Assembly (NCBI RefSeq): GCF_004827385.1
Contig: NZ_SRXN01000044.1
Span: forward strand, 1 to 45,602
Length of the DNA: 45,602 nucleotides
From: Ensifer sp. MPMI2T
Lineage (GTDB): Bacteria > Pseudomonadota > Alphaproteobacteria > Rhizobiales > Rhizobiaceae
Direction: 5' to 3'
Below, piece after piece: positions 16,801 to 25,472 of the stretch (within the stretch, counting starts at the first letter, position 1; each line of letters opens with the position of its first letter). The translations under genes and the position numbers were made by a program. The notes under the pieces were generated by a model that saw only the letters and a list, made by a program, of their open reading frames with translations, made no database searches and was not told the DNA's origin.

Positions 16801-18905
16801 CCAGGCATCCGGTGGCCTGCGAACTGGCCGCCTTGCTAGTGGCCGAGCTCCAGGACTGGAACCTGCAGCTCAATAGCGAGCCGGCTCATGAGCAGTCGAA
16901 CGTCAAGCAGCAGTTAGCGCGATCCTTGGCCTCAACCGGCGCGAAGCCTGCCGTCAGCGCCGACGCCGGCGCGCTCTTCCCGAGACTCAGCGAATCCTAT
17001 CCGGCAACCGCTGACGCCAGGAAGCGCATCGACTTCCTGCTCAACCACTACCAGCCGCGCATCGATCCTCGGCCCGACGGCTACAACCCGGACGATCTGC
17101 ATGAAAGCGCCATCAATCTGTTGAGCGTCGGCATCAAGGTCGGCACCGACGCCTACAAGTCCGATACCGGTGCGCGGGTGTTCATGCAAAAAACCACCGA
17201 ATTGCAGCGGCTCTTGGAGCGGAGGCCGGGCTTCAAGCCGGCGCCCTATGTCAAGGCGCAGGCGGCAAAGCTCCACCAGGGCCGGTTCGACGCCGATGGC
17301 AGCCTGGCGGATCTGAAGGATAACCCCACGCTGGCGGCCTCGGTCATGGAGGCCTCGATCAGACTCGCCGTTGAAAAGCGCATCCTGCCCAGCGCCTTAG
17401 CAATCTCGGCCGACGACGACCCCGCCAGCAGGATAACGCTGAGCAGCGAACAGGCCCTGGAGCGCGCCAGGCTCGAAGCCGCCCCCGCCGAAGCGCAAGA
17501 AAGCGCGATTACCGAAACTGTGCATGCGGTTGCCGAGCTTTTGCGGCAGGACGGCATCGAGGTGAAGGTGCCGCATCTTGACCAACGGTCGCGCGGGCAG
17601 GTCTGGATAGCCGACGAGTTGACCGGCCAGAGGGTGAGCGCGGCGCCGGAGGCCCAACTGGTCACCAATGCCGTGCGCCATGTCTTCGAGATCCCGGACG
17701 AGGCTTTTACGCGCGCCTTCAGGAAGGCGGCACTGGCCTTCGAGGAGCGGGACTGCAGCGAGGTCGAGACCACCAACTGGTTCATCAGGATGGACACGCC
17801 GCGGTTACGCGGCGTTCACACGGCGTTCAGAACCGCGCAGAACTATCGCTTCGAGGTCGAGTTCCATACGCCGGCCAGTTACCGGGCCGAGCTCGCGCAG
17901 CGCGCGCAGAGCGAATGCGAGCTGGTCCCCATTCCCCGTGGTGCCTGGGAGATATTAGACTGGGGCTCGTCAGGAGAAAGCAGGTCGAGGGCGGCAGGGA
18001 CCTCCAGGTCGCCCACCGTCGCAAGACAACAGATTGCGGTCGCTCGCTCGCCGCAAGCCGGCGAGATCCTCGCGGCCCTCGGTACGCGGCCGGTCGTGCT
18101 CATCGGCATGCCGGCGAGCGGCAAGTCGACCATCGGCGCCCAGCTTGCCAAGGAGTTGGGGGTGGAGTTTGTCGACATCGGTAAGCGTATCGTCGCCGAG
18201 CACGGCAATCTGATGGAGATGTTCGCCGACCCTGGCCGCGGCGAGGCGCACGTCAGGGACCTGGAGACCAAAGAGCTCACCAAGCAGCTGGAGAGAGGGC
18301 CCATCGTCATCGCAACCGGCGACGGCTGCTTTGGCAAGGAGTCCAATCAAGCCCTGATCCTTAATAAGGCGAGGTCGATCTGGCTGGACACCGAGCTGAA
18401 AGAGCTCCGCAGGCGCCTCAAGAGGGACACCAGCCGGCCGCTGCTGCAAGGCGCCGACATCGAGCAGAAGGTTGACCAGCTGTACGAAGAGCGCAGTCGG
18501 TTCTACGAAAAGGCCGATATCAGGTTGCCCCTCGTCCCGCCCTTTCAAAAAGACAAGAAGGTCGCCCGCACTTGCGTGAAGGAACTCTACGCTTTCCTGT
18601 GCAGCGACAGAGAAGCCGCTCTGCCCGCTGCCGAGATATCACATGTCTCCGGTGCTTCCGGCACCGCCATCAGCATGTCCCCAACAGCGCAGCGCATGCA
18701 CGATGATCATCACAACGGCTACGATTGCGGGGGCGGCGTCGTGGAAACCCTTCAGGCGCCGGCGGCACCATTGAGTGAAGGGGAACGGCCGCCGCCCCTC
18801 GACACCCTCACCGCCGACCCGCAGCCTTTGCTGGCCGGCAGTAACGCACGAGCGGATTTAGCGTCTTCCACGAGAAGCAGAGAACGCTCAAGTCGAGGAC
18901 GATAA
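13833..18905 (+). CDS. SKWP-type effector with RdRP-like motifs, shikimate-kinase-like domain and T4SS signal
   Basis: A 1690-residue protein from ATG 13833 (GGAGAGG ribosome site at 13822-13828; a TTG seven codons upstream is less likely). Residues 29-150 hold three 42-residue repeats ending in SRWP, GKWP and SRGI, like the SKWP repeats of RipS/XopAD effectors; weaker helical repeats follow. The middle contains HDGCGFI (D601) and LDGDFDGDTVV (D856, D858, D860); these resemble the DG-x-G and DbDGD motifs of cellular RNA-dependent RNA polymerases and RNAP beta-prime. Residues about 1418-1590 resemble shikimate kinase: Walker A GMPASGKST (1425-1433), RDLE, RPLL and RSRFYEKAD are present, but the shikimate-binding Asp of DxD is Gly (VDIGKR) and the GGG loop is GDG. 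The last 18 residues contain R1673-x7-R1681-x-R1683-x-R1685, the VirB/D4 export signature. Likely an effector injected into plant cells; polymerase activity is untested inference. Confidence 0.85.
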   Translation: MGSTGELVGQAGRPDSEGGRHRISDAMSDQQKTREATVAIAGAVVARAGNLDEFSDSELADFVHGFSRWPDQQKTREATVAIAGAVVARAGNLDGFSDQELANLVNGFGKWPEEEKARKAIVAIAGELGSKGRRFSTFSTPALVRIANGLSRGIEEGETAGEVAEPALLKDRLHQLAHYLQYAEDRLQQADVHAIASIFKALGKAQLLDDLGALAQPGLDRLEVLRAAPGFKLDNNLETMGNLCASLLPLARSPKPVLRWHRRSALNLLNAIQPVVEDKIDAHLKPGQAERTSGANASRRPALSIYQVLKSRAVLETLYRRPYVDGDELALQARQEELHGKTRQILDSARALIYADLSYMSWSVVAEIEAKEPLEALDTFMAQNASMVQAQHAAASFDVHRVLQAMDHEPRPPQGDAGLMRLPVVDMQGRPLASEAELRYSIFHRLTSGAVKVVAVQLKGTPTGAMLTRTFTVEGVPYRMDLFGGSKLKPPQQSLNQLASRLPLAAAEAPSGKLLAIPYAETAPGTAFEQLSRAWAPFKEAYYYTQRRGFAAPPGIPDLGPHDYALEGCFKLSLLPDRPAGAVHPFRLEGRDGEIALRPHDGCGFIRASLAERMPAIARARHDAPERMPAYADKRQSAVPPSALQHYPRSVEVAQETREKALAWLETHQSLTAEELFRTVTGGHIEGSSAIAVPSSDECLHVPTGKSKTLTRDAGVLVGRSPYDKPNLRPFAADRVRSAHDGDRTAAFLDRCVAFQYSFNVAHRSGAGLAADDPTFFAKGILIVVPDEMWPAAFAERGVVMSAEDVKCHSHWTQAKDRVKADTGLECVGILQATEVFAPGSLVAVPSVEQKKLDGDFDGDTVVIIGDRPRLYEHVRQFDAQLQARGIASMKPPKSHTPAIEEGRYQFSRSKQILSATGLVLETYSCLQRNVLAQPLEAQRWFAERAIFGTYEGIHHELKADIRALLQEDRPDGQTLHELIARAVEDSKAARHPVACELAALLVAELQDWNLQLNSEPAHEQSNVKQQLARSLASTGAKPAVSADAGALFPRLSESYPATADARKRIDFLLNHYQPRIDPRPDGYNPDDLHESAINLLSVGIKVGTDAYKSDTGARVFMQKTTELQRLLERRPGFKPAPYVKAQAAKLHQGRFDADGSLADLKDNPTLAASVMEASIRLAVEKRILPSALAISADDDPASRITLSSEQALERARLEAAPAEAQESAITETVHAVAELLRQDGIEVKVPHLDQRSRGQVWIADELTGQRVSAAPEAQLVTNAVRHVFEIPDEAFTRAFRKAALAFEERDCSEVETTNWFIRMDTPRLRGVHTAFRTAQNYRFEVEFHTPASYRAELAQRAQSECELVPIPRGAWEILDWGSSGESRSRAAGTSRSPTVARQQIAVARSPQAGEILAALGTRPVVLIGMPASGKSTIGAQLAKELGVEFVDIGKRIVAEHGNLMEMFADPGRGEAHVRDLETKELTKQLERGPIVIATGDGCFGKESNQALILNKARSIWLDTELKELRRRLKRDTSRPLLQGADIEQKVDQLYEERSRFYEKADIRLPLVPPFQKDKKVARTCVKELYAFLCSDREAALPAAEISHVSGASGTAISMSPTAQRMHDDHHNGYDCGGGVVETLQAPAAPLSEGERPPPLDTLTADPQPLLAGSNARADLASSTRSRERSSRGR
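13917..14168 (+). repeat. 126-bp tandem repeat in the effector gene
   Basis: Two units start at 13917 and 14043 with a period of exactly 126 bases (42 codons). The first 73 bases of each unit are identical, then the units diverge, so one duplication is recent. A third, more diverged unit begins at 14169. Each unit encodes one SKWP-like helical repeat. The unit number is therefore prone to change by slippage or recombination. Confidence 0.9.
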
Positions 18906-19133
18906 GCTTTAGGCGGTAACAATCAAGGGTTCTTTCGCAGGTTTGGTGCAGGGTGCGGGTTCGCGCCGAATGCTAATAAAGGTGGGAATCGCATGCATAA
19001 AGTCGTGAGAAGCCTGATGTATAGCGCGACGATCAGGATGAGACGGCGCATTGCCTCGTCGAAACTGTTCCCGAATATTCAACCGTTGCCTCACATAATT
19101 TGCTCCCTACCGAGGGGATGACCAGGGGCGACT

Positions 19134-20560
19134 ATGGGACAACTGAGCATGGCGACGAGGAAAGAACTGACGGCGGCGGTTTCGGAGCGTTATCGTGCTT
19201 CGACGCGAGCGGAGAAGGCGAGAATTCTGGATGAGTTCGTCGTCATCACGGGCTTTCACCGCAAACACGCGATGCGGCTGCTGCGGTGCCACGAGAGAGA
19301 GCCTACAGGTCGGCGAGCGCGGCCGCGGGTTTATGATGAAGTGGAACGCAATGCGCTCATATTGCTGTGGGAGGCGTTTGATCGGGTCTGTGGGAAGCGG
19401 CTGAAGGCGTTGCTGCCCGTCCTTGTCGAGGCGATGGAACGGCACGGTCATTTTAACCTCGCGCCTGAGATCCGCGGCAAATTGCTGGCGATGAGCGCGG
19501 CCACGATCGACAGGACGTTGGGACCGATCCGAAAGGGCTTGGGACGTTCTCGACGGCGGCCGGCGGCGCACGCCCTGCGACGGAGCATTCCCATTAGGAC
19601 GTCGGCGGATTGGGACGATCCGGCGCCAGGCTTCGTTGAGGCGGATCTCGTCGCCCATTGCGGCCCTTCGGCTCGCGGCAGCTTCATCCAAACCCTTGTG
19701 CTCACCGACATCGCGACTGGCTGGACGGAATGTGCGCCGCTGCTGGTTCGCGAACAGACGCTATTGAGCAGTGTCCTCACAGAATTGCGCAAGCAACTGC
19801 CCTTCGCGCTTCTCGGCCTGGATACGGACAACGACACGGTCTTCATGAACGAGACGCTGAAGGCCTACTGTGACGCCGCCAACATCGTCTTCACGCGCTG
19901 CCGCCCCTACCGCAAGAACGACCAGGCCTTTGTCGAGCAGAAGAATGGCGCCGTGGTGCGCAGGATGGTCGGATATCGTCGGTTCGAGGGGCTGGAGGCC
20001 GCCGCGCTGCTAGCGAAGCTCTACCGATCAGCGCGGCTGTTCGTGAACTTCTTTCAACCATCGTTCAAGTTAACCTCGAAGCAGCGCGACGGCGCTCGTG
20101 TGCGCAAGACGTATAGTCCGCCAGCCACGCCGCATCAGCGCCTGGTTGCCGACGCTCGCACGTCAGATGCAGTCCGCTCGCGTCTGCAGGAAATCTACGC
20201 CGGGCTCGATCCTGTCCTGCTATTGCGCGATAGTCGCGCCCTGCAGGAGCGACTTGCTGCGCTTGCCGACACTCCGCCGGCCATGCGCTCTGACGGGCTA
20301 CCTCAGCCGATCGACCTTTTCCTGACCCTCTCGTTAAGGCGACTGCCGACTTGCGAAATTGGTTCGAAGTCGAACCATGGCGAACCGGCAGTGAACTTCT
20401 GTCACGCCTGCAGGCCGAGTTTCCCGGCGATTACCCCGACAAACTGCTTCGAACACTTCAGCGCCGGCTGAGGGTCTGGCGCAGCGAACAGGCGGACGCG
20501 TTGCTGTTTGGCACCTTGAACAAGGAGCAGCCGCTCCAGCAGATCGCAAGGCCACACTGA
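19134..20560 (+). pseudogene. ISNCY-like DDE transposase, frameshifted near its end
   Basis: The protein starts MGQLSMATRKELTAAVSERY with a helix-turn-helix region and continues into an integrase core with GFVEADLVAHCG (first Asp), LGLDTDNDTVFMN (second Asp) and NDQAFVEQKN (Glu), as in ISNCY-type transposases. Near 20330 the frame changes: the normal C-terminal part (ADLRNWFEVEPWRTGSELL and LRTLQRRLRVWR) is in the +1 frame and runs to a stop at 20560. The catalytic core is intact, the tail is displaced, so I call it a frameshifted copy. AGGGG precedes the ATG at 19134. Confidence 0.8.
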
Positions 20561-21239
20561 GGCGCCGTGGCGCTCGCGAAGGAGGCCAGGCGCTGCGAAA
20601 CCCCTGCCATCTCCGCGCCAGGCCTCCTTCGCCCCAACGCGGGAGCAAAATGAATGAGGCAACGTGCGAATCTCGGGGAGCATCGTTACGTGCGGCAATA
20701 CGAGTCTCACCTTGATTGTCGCCGCGCACCTGATGGCCGAGTTGATCCGGCCTGGATGACACAGGAGGATTCGTCGATCGTGAAGAACTCGCTTCAGGCA
20801 GGGTGCTGCGGCATTGGTCGGCTTTGGAAGGTGAGGAAGAGTGCGGCGAACAGACACAAAAGTTGCCTGAACCATCGCAGCAGGAGGGAGAAGTTGTATC
20901 CGGCGGCGGCCAGAACGGCATTGACGGCATCCCCCTGTTCGCCAGCGAGATAATTCCGGTCCATTCTGTGTTCGCTCTTGAGGTGTCCAATGACGGGTTC
21001 GACCGCCGATCGCCGTCGCATCTGGCGTTTGATAGCGGGCGTGAGGCGGCGCTTCTGACCGCTGGTGAAGACCCTCAGCTTGTGACTTTCGGGAGCATTA
21101 TGGCCGCGGTATCCAGCATCGGCCAATATGCGGGAGAGCTCGTTGCCGATCATCTTTTCCATATCCGGAATGACGGTCGCGAGCGTGTGGCCGTCGTAGA
21201 TCCTATGAGGGTGCGCCGGGAGACCGGCAAGGAGTAGAT

Positions 21240-21690
21240 GGTGAAAGTCCATTACGATGAAGGAGTAGCGAACCACGTCGGCCCCGAGCCGTGCGAAGGC
21301 ATCCGCGAGGATGTCGGCGAAGCGTCGGTAGGGGAGCATGCAGGCCAGCCATTGAGCCGCGAAAAGGATCTTATCTCGGATGCCGACGCTGTCCTCATAG
21401 CGGAAGGCAATATGGGAGGTGCGCTATGCGAGTGCCTCACAATCCGGCGCGGTCTTTAGACCTGGCATGCATGGACGCTCTTTGTACGGGAACCGGGAGA
21501 TCTCCGGGTCGGCCATGGCCTCTTTGGAGGACATGGTCCGCAGCGGGAAGGCGAGGAGCCGTAGCCGCTGATGCACGACATGGAGAAGTCTGACTCTGGC
21601 ATAGTAGCTGTGAAGCTGACGAACAAACCGGGCAACCGGTGGCGGAGTTGGTGGAGCTGGAACGACCACTCATTCTGCAAAACGCTGGCC
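21240..21690 (-). other. Foreign segment inside the IS5-family transposase
   Basis: Where the transposase family normally has about 40 residues between RGRKIYRS and YDGHTLATV, there are about 450 bases that do not fit. On the minus strand they read MADPEISRFPYKERPCMPG and, in the next part, LPYRRFADILADAFARLGADVVRYSF. I have the impression that such peptides recur in rhizobial genomes but cannot name a function. It may be a small inserted element or a recombination product. Confidence 0.5.
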
Positions 21691-22338
21691 CTCATCTACC
21701 CCATAGGATCTGTAGATCTTGCGGCCACGCTGACGTTGCCGCTGCGCGATGACCGTTTTTGCCTGATAGAGCGACCATTTGAAGATCGCGTCGAGTTGTT
21801 CGTCGGCGGCGATCTGACGCTCGATGTCGCGAACGGTCCGGCCGAGATAGGTCTTCAATTTGCGCAGCGCCTTGCCGGCCCGTTTGAATTGCTTCGCATG
21901 AGCTTGAGCAGCTGGTGCTGGATCAAGGCGAATTTACCGACCCGAAGATAGGTCTGGCGCAGGTCGAGCCCCATTTTCTTCACCAGCCGCACCAGCCGTT
22001 CGCGCGCCCGGTGAATAAGCTTGGCATCCGTCGGGAACATGACGTTCTTCGGTTGAAGGGTCGTGTCCGTCCTCGGACTTGATCCGGGGATCACCTGCCG
22101 CGTATCCTGCGGCTTCATCGCGCCTCTCTTGACTGCCACGGCCAGGCTCTCCTGCAAGAGCGCGGCGATCCGCTCCTCGCCCATGCGTTGACGCCAGCGC
22201 GTCATCGAGGAGCGATCGAAGGGCAGTTCGTGACAGAAGAATTATTCGCCGCACAGGTACTGTCGAGTGGGCCGGGGGAGTTTCACCCCCAGCCCCTCAC
22301 GGAACCGGACGTGAGCGTCTCCGCTCATCCGGCTCTTG

Positions 22339-23582
22339 TCACCCAACCATCGCGTGACCAAGACGTTTCCAGTGGACGAAGAGATCAGGGTTGCGCTTCG
22401 CCATGCTGTTCAGCCGCCGCAGGCTGCGCCCGCGATGGCCTTTGTACTGCTTGTGCTTCTGACGCAGCCATGCGCCAAGTCGCTCATCGAAGTACACGAA
22501 CAACTTCCACATTTCGGTTGGATAGAACCGCCCATAGTATCGCCACCAGCCCTCAAGGACCGGATTGAGGCTACGTGCGATATCTACCAAACAAAGTGGT
22601 GGATGCTTTGGCAAACGCCATGACCTGATCCGCTCCCGCATGCGTTTCAGCGCCTGTGGGCTAACAGCGGGCAGAAAGCAGGTAAACAGCCTGCCCCACC
22701 TGTTCTTCGCCATCCGGGGCCGGAAGGCAAAGCCGAGGAAGGTGAACTGGATGAGCGGGTAGGAGCCGCGCCGATTGCTGTCCCTGCAGTAGACCACTCG
22801 GGTCTTTTCCGGATGCAGCGTCAGATGGCAGTCCGCCAACCGCTGCTCCAGCTCTGCCTTGAGCCGTTCTGCTTCCCGCCGCGTGCGGCAGTGACAGATG
22901 GCATCGTCGGCATAGCGCTCGAGGGATGTCCGGATGCTCCCGGCGCATCCAGGTATCGAACGCATAGTGCAGGAACAGGTGGCAAGCAACGGACTTGCGA
23001 CGCCCCCTTGCGGGGTGCCTCGTGTCCGTGCCGCGAGCGTTCCGTCGGGCAGTTGCACCGGCGCCGTCAGCCATCTTTCCACATAGAGCAGAATCCAGTC
23101 GTCCTGACAGTGCCTCCGAAGTGCTCGCATCAAGAGCCCATGATCGATCGATCGAAGAAGCCTTTGATGTCAAGATCCAGAACCCAGTCGTTCGACCAGC
23201 AGCGTTGACGCGCCTGCTCGACTGCCTGATGTGCCGATTTCGCCGGGCGATACCCGTAGGAGTCCGGGTCGAAGATTTCCTCCAGACCCGGCTCGAGGTG
23301 TTGCTTGACCACCATCTGTGCGACGCGGTCCGCGACCGTCGGAATGCCCAAAGGTCGCGAGCCTCCACCGGATTTGGGTATCTCCACACGCCGCACCGGC
23401 GGCGGAAAGTAACTTCCTGATGCCATCCGGTTCCACAGCTTGTAGAGGTTATTTTCCAAATCCGCAGCGAAGGCATCGAGGCTCTGACCATCGACGCCCG
23501 CCGCCTTTCCATTTCCCTTCACCAGCTTGTAGGCCTCCCAGACCATCCGCTTGGTGATCGGCAATGGTTTGTCCGACATCAT
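22339..23582 (-). pseudogene. ltrA: Group II intron reverse transcriptase/maturase, frameshifted
   Basis: The intron-encoded protein begins at 23582 with MMSDKPLPITKRMVWEAY. RT motifs GVDGQSL, IPKSGGGSRPLGIP, GTPQGGVASPLL and ERYADD (catalytic aspartates) are present, followed by a maturase domain ending near WKRLGHAMVG at 22339. One base is missing in the GATCGATCGATC run near 23145 (expected FFDSIDHGLL), and between about 22935 and 22985 two more indels cancel each other: the right frame there is LFLHYAFDTWMRREHPD. No endonuclease domain is visible. The protein is almost certainly non-functional. Confidence 0.88.
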
Positions 23583-24090
23583 CGCGCTCCTCCCGGAAGA
23601 ACCGGTTGACGCATAATCCCGGACCGGGCGACGTGCCCCCTTCGCTCCGCGTCCACTACAGACGTTTGATCACTACTACGGGTCACTCCGCCCCTGACAT
23701 GGGCTTCGGTATTCTCCCACATGGTTTGGGCCACTTGCGGATTTCCCTTGGCATCCCATGCCAGGTTCCCTTGTTCCGTGCTGAAGCCTGTGGCGAGATC
23801 ATGCCGCCTATACACCGGCTGCCGCATGGCCCGTAAACAGGTGTCGTCCATGCTCGTCCGGGCGCCACTAACCCACGCCCGTTTTGACAGCGTCTGAACC
23901 CATTTCGATATGTCGTCAGCGGTTCGCTTTCGCTCATCTTCTCGTCACACACCTGACGGCGTCGCGCGCCGCCTTTTCTCCATCGCTCACCACCACGCCT
24001 TTGGAGCGCAGCAGCATGGAGTGGTTTGAAGCCGGCCCCTGCAGGTCGGCTCCGGGAGGCCCACTCCCATCTTCAACACAGTTGCGCCGG

Positions 24091-24112
24091 CACACACACA
24101 CACACACACACA
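24091..24112. repeat. (CA)11 microsatellite in intron domain I
   Basis: Eleven CA units lie between two GCCGGC sequences (24086-24091 and 24117-24122) that can pair, so the dinucleotide run forms the loop of a hairpin near the 5' end of the group II intron. Simple dinucleotide runs of this length are rare in high-GC rhizobial DNA, and the number may vary among copies. Confidence 0.85.
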
Positions 24113-24544
24113 TAACGCCGGCTCAAGGCACACGAAAATAGGGGTTCTCCACCCAGCGCTCGCACAGCGCCTCGTCCGACAGGTTGAACGTGTGCTTCAG
24201 AATGGCCAGCCCCGCCATCAGCCGCGTCGGCAATGGCGGCATGCCCGCTCCGTCCGAATAGACCGTCCCAAAGCGGGCTTCCAACACAGGCCAGCCGATA
24301 GCCTGCGCCAGACGCACCAGTTCGTGCTTCATATTGATGATCTGGTCGAGCCGGGATCGGAATAAATCCTGTTCGCCCGTTTGGCGCCGTTCGCGTGGTT
24401 TACCCATTCCTGGCTCTCCGATTCACCGCGATAAACCCAGTGAATCACGCTTCGCCATACCAGGCAAACCTCAAACTGATTTTGCAAGGAAACAGCCCGT
24501 TCGGCGGCGTTTCCTGCAATCAGAAAATTTGCAGATCCGTCGAT

Positions 24545-24960
24545 TCTTCCGTCAAATCAGCGGCTTCCGAGTTCTTCACGGCCAACTACATCGGAGGCAG
24601 TGTAGGCTCGGGTTGGGGGACCCGCCAGGCCGACCTCGGCGTGGGCAATACGTTCATTGGCGCCCCCGTCAACCAGACGGTGAACCGGATCATTGGCGGC
24701 ACTGTCGATTTGAATATGCCATTGCCGCAGGTGCAGATGAACGGCTTCCTCGGCGGCGTACAAGCCGGTTACAACTTCCAGTCCGGTGTGATGGTCTACG
24801 GCGTGGAAGGCGATTTTTTATGGAGTGGTGTTAAGGGACGCAACTTGTAGTCTTGAACTGCACGAACGACATCAAATGGATTGCCGACATCACCGGACGG
24901 GTTGGCGTCACGGTGGGCGACCGCGGCCACATCTACATCAACGATGCTGAGATAGTCAAC
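24545..24960 (+). pseudogene. Outer-membrane beta-barrel protein (Omp25/porin-like) fragment
   Basis: The plus strand encodes NYIGGSVGSGWGT and VQMNGFLGGVQAGYNFQSG followed by VYGVEGDFLWSG, typical of the small 8-stranded outer-membrane proteins of rhizobia and Brucella. Near 24845 the frame shifts; the continuation CTNDIKWIADITGRVGVTVGD is in another frame and ends near 24960. The signal peptide is missing: the N-terminal part is fused to IS5-flank sequence. About half of the barrel is present, so the gene is broken at both ends. Confidence 0.78.
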
Positions 24961-25088
24961 AGGCGGAGGGCTGTAGCAGGGAGGAAGGTCGGTCCAGGAA
25001 GGTAGGCTCCTTGCATCGCAGGGCAACGCTCCCTATATTCTAATTGAAAATTCTGCACCGCACCGTCACATCGGCCAAAGGAGCAGCC

Positions 25089-25409
25089 ATGGCTATCGTG
25101 AAAGTCGATATCAATAACTTCCAGTCGGAAGTTCTGGAATCCGCAGCACCCGTCGTCGTCAACTTCTGGGCCGAATGGTGCGATCCCTGCAAGATGATTG
25201 CTCCGAGCCTCGAGGAGATCTCCGTCGAGATGGAAGCTAGCATCAAGGTCGCCAAGTTCAACATCGATGAAAACCCGGAACTCGCCGCCCAATTGGGCGT
25301 GCGCTCCATTCCGACGCTCGCGATCTTCAAGGGCGGCGAAGTGGCCGATTTCTCGGTCGGCGCCAAACCGAAGACAGCTCTTTTGAACTGGATTTCGAAC
25401 GCTGCCTGA
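25089..25409 (+). CDS. trxA: Thioredoxin with WCDPC active site
   Basis: A complete 106-residue thioredoxin. ATG 25089 follows AAAGGAG with good spacing. It has NFWAEWCDPCKMIAP (Cys31 and Cys34), the buried Asp position replaced as usual after VVVNFW, the cis-proline loop SIPTLAIF and a C-terminal amphipathic helix. Thioredoxins reduce protein disulphides using thioredoxin reductase. The second active-site residue is Asp rather than the canonical Gly (WCGPC), which should change the redox potential or partner choice. It is the only intact gene between IS debris, suggesting retained use. Confidence 0.93.
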   Translation: MAIVKVDINNFQSEVLESAAPVVVNFWAEWCDPCKMIAPSLEEISVEMEASIKVAKFNIDENPELAAQLGVRSIPTLAIFKGGEVADFSVGAKPKTALLNWISNAA

Positions 25410-25472
25410 TCGATATCGCTCAATCTGTACCGCAATGAAAAAACCGTAGATTCGCCCCGTAAAGCGGTAGGG

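Larger units (their letters stand above)
22262..24133 (-). mobile_element. Group II intron, boundaries defined by the split exon
   Basis: The intron RNA runs on the minus strand from GTGTGCCTTGAGCC (24133) to CCCACTCGAC (22262), 1872 bases. Joining the flanks restores the reading frame NPYF-QYLCGE of the IS5 transposase, which fixes both splice sites. Near the 3' end GAGCCGGATGAGCGG ... CTCACGTCCGGTTC (about 22294-22330) is a typical domain V hairpin; a domain VI hairpin follows, with an unpaired A seven bases from the 3' end as the branch point. Domain IV contains the maturase ORF, which is damaged. RNA domains I-III lie at about 23590-24133. The RNA looks intact, so it might still splice with a helper protein. 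Confidence 0.92.
20794..24407 (-). pseudogene. IS5-family transposase interrupted by a group II intron
   Basis: The transposase begins at ATG 24407 (MGKPRERRQTGEQDLFRSRL), reads to LCERWVENPYF, and is interrupted at 24133/24134 by the group II intron ending at 22262. The downstream exon continues in frame with QYLCGE, then an in-frame TAA (22242-22244) where the family has Glu, then FFCHELPFDRSSMTRWRQRM. Further on there are frameshifts, and a segment at about 21240-21690 is foreign. The C-terminal part from IYDGHTLATVIPDMEKM through RRRSAVEPVIGHLKSEHRM (the YREK-like region) ends at 20794. The gene is therefore inactive even after perfect splicing. Confidence 0.85.

Noticed and set aside
24091..24112. 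CRISPR-like or satellite array
   Set aside because: It is a single (CA)11 run; no direct repeats with spacers occur anywhere in the window.
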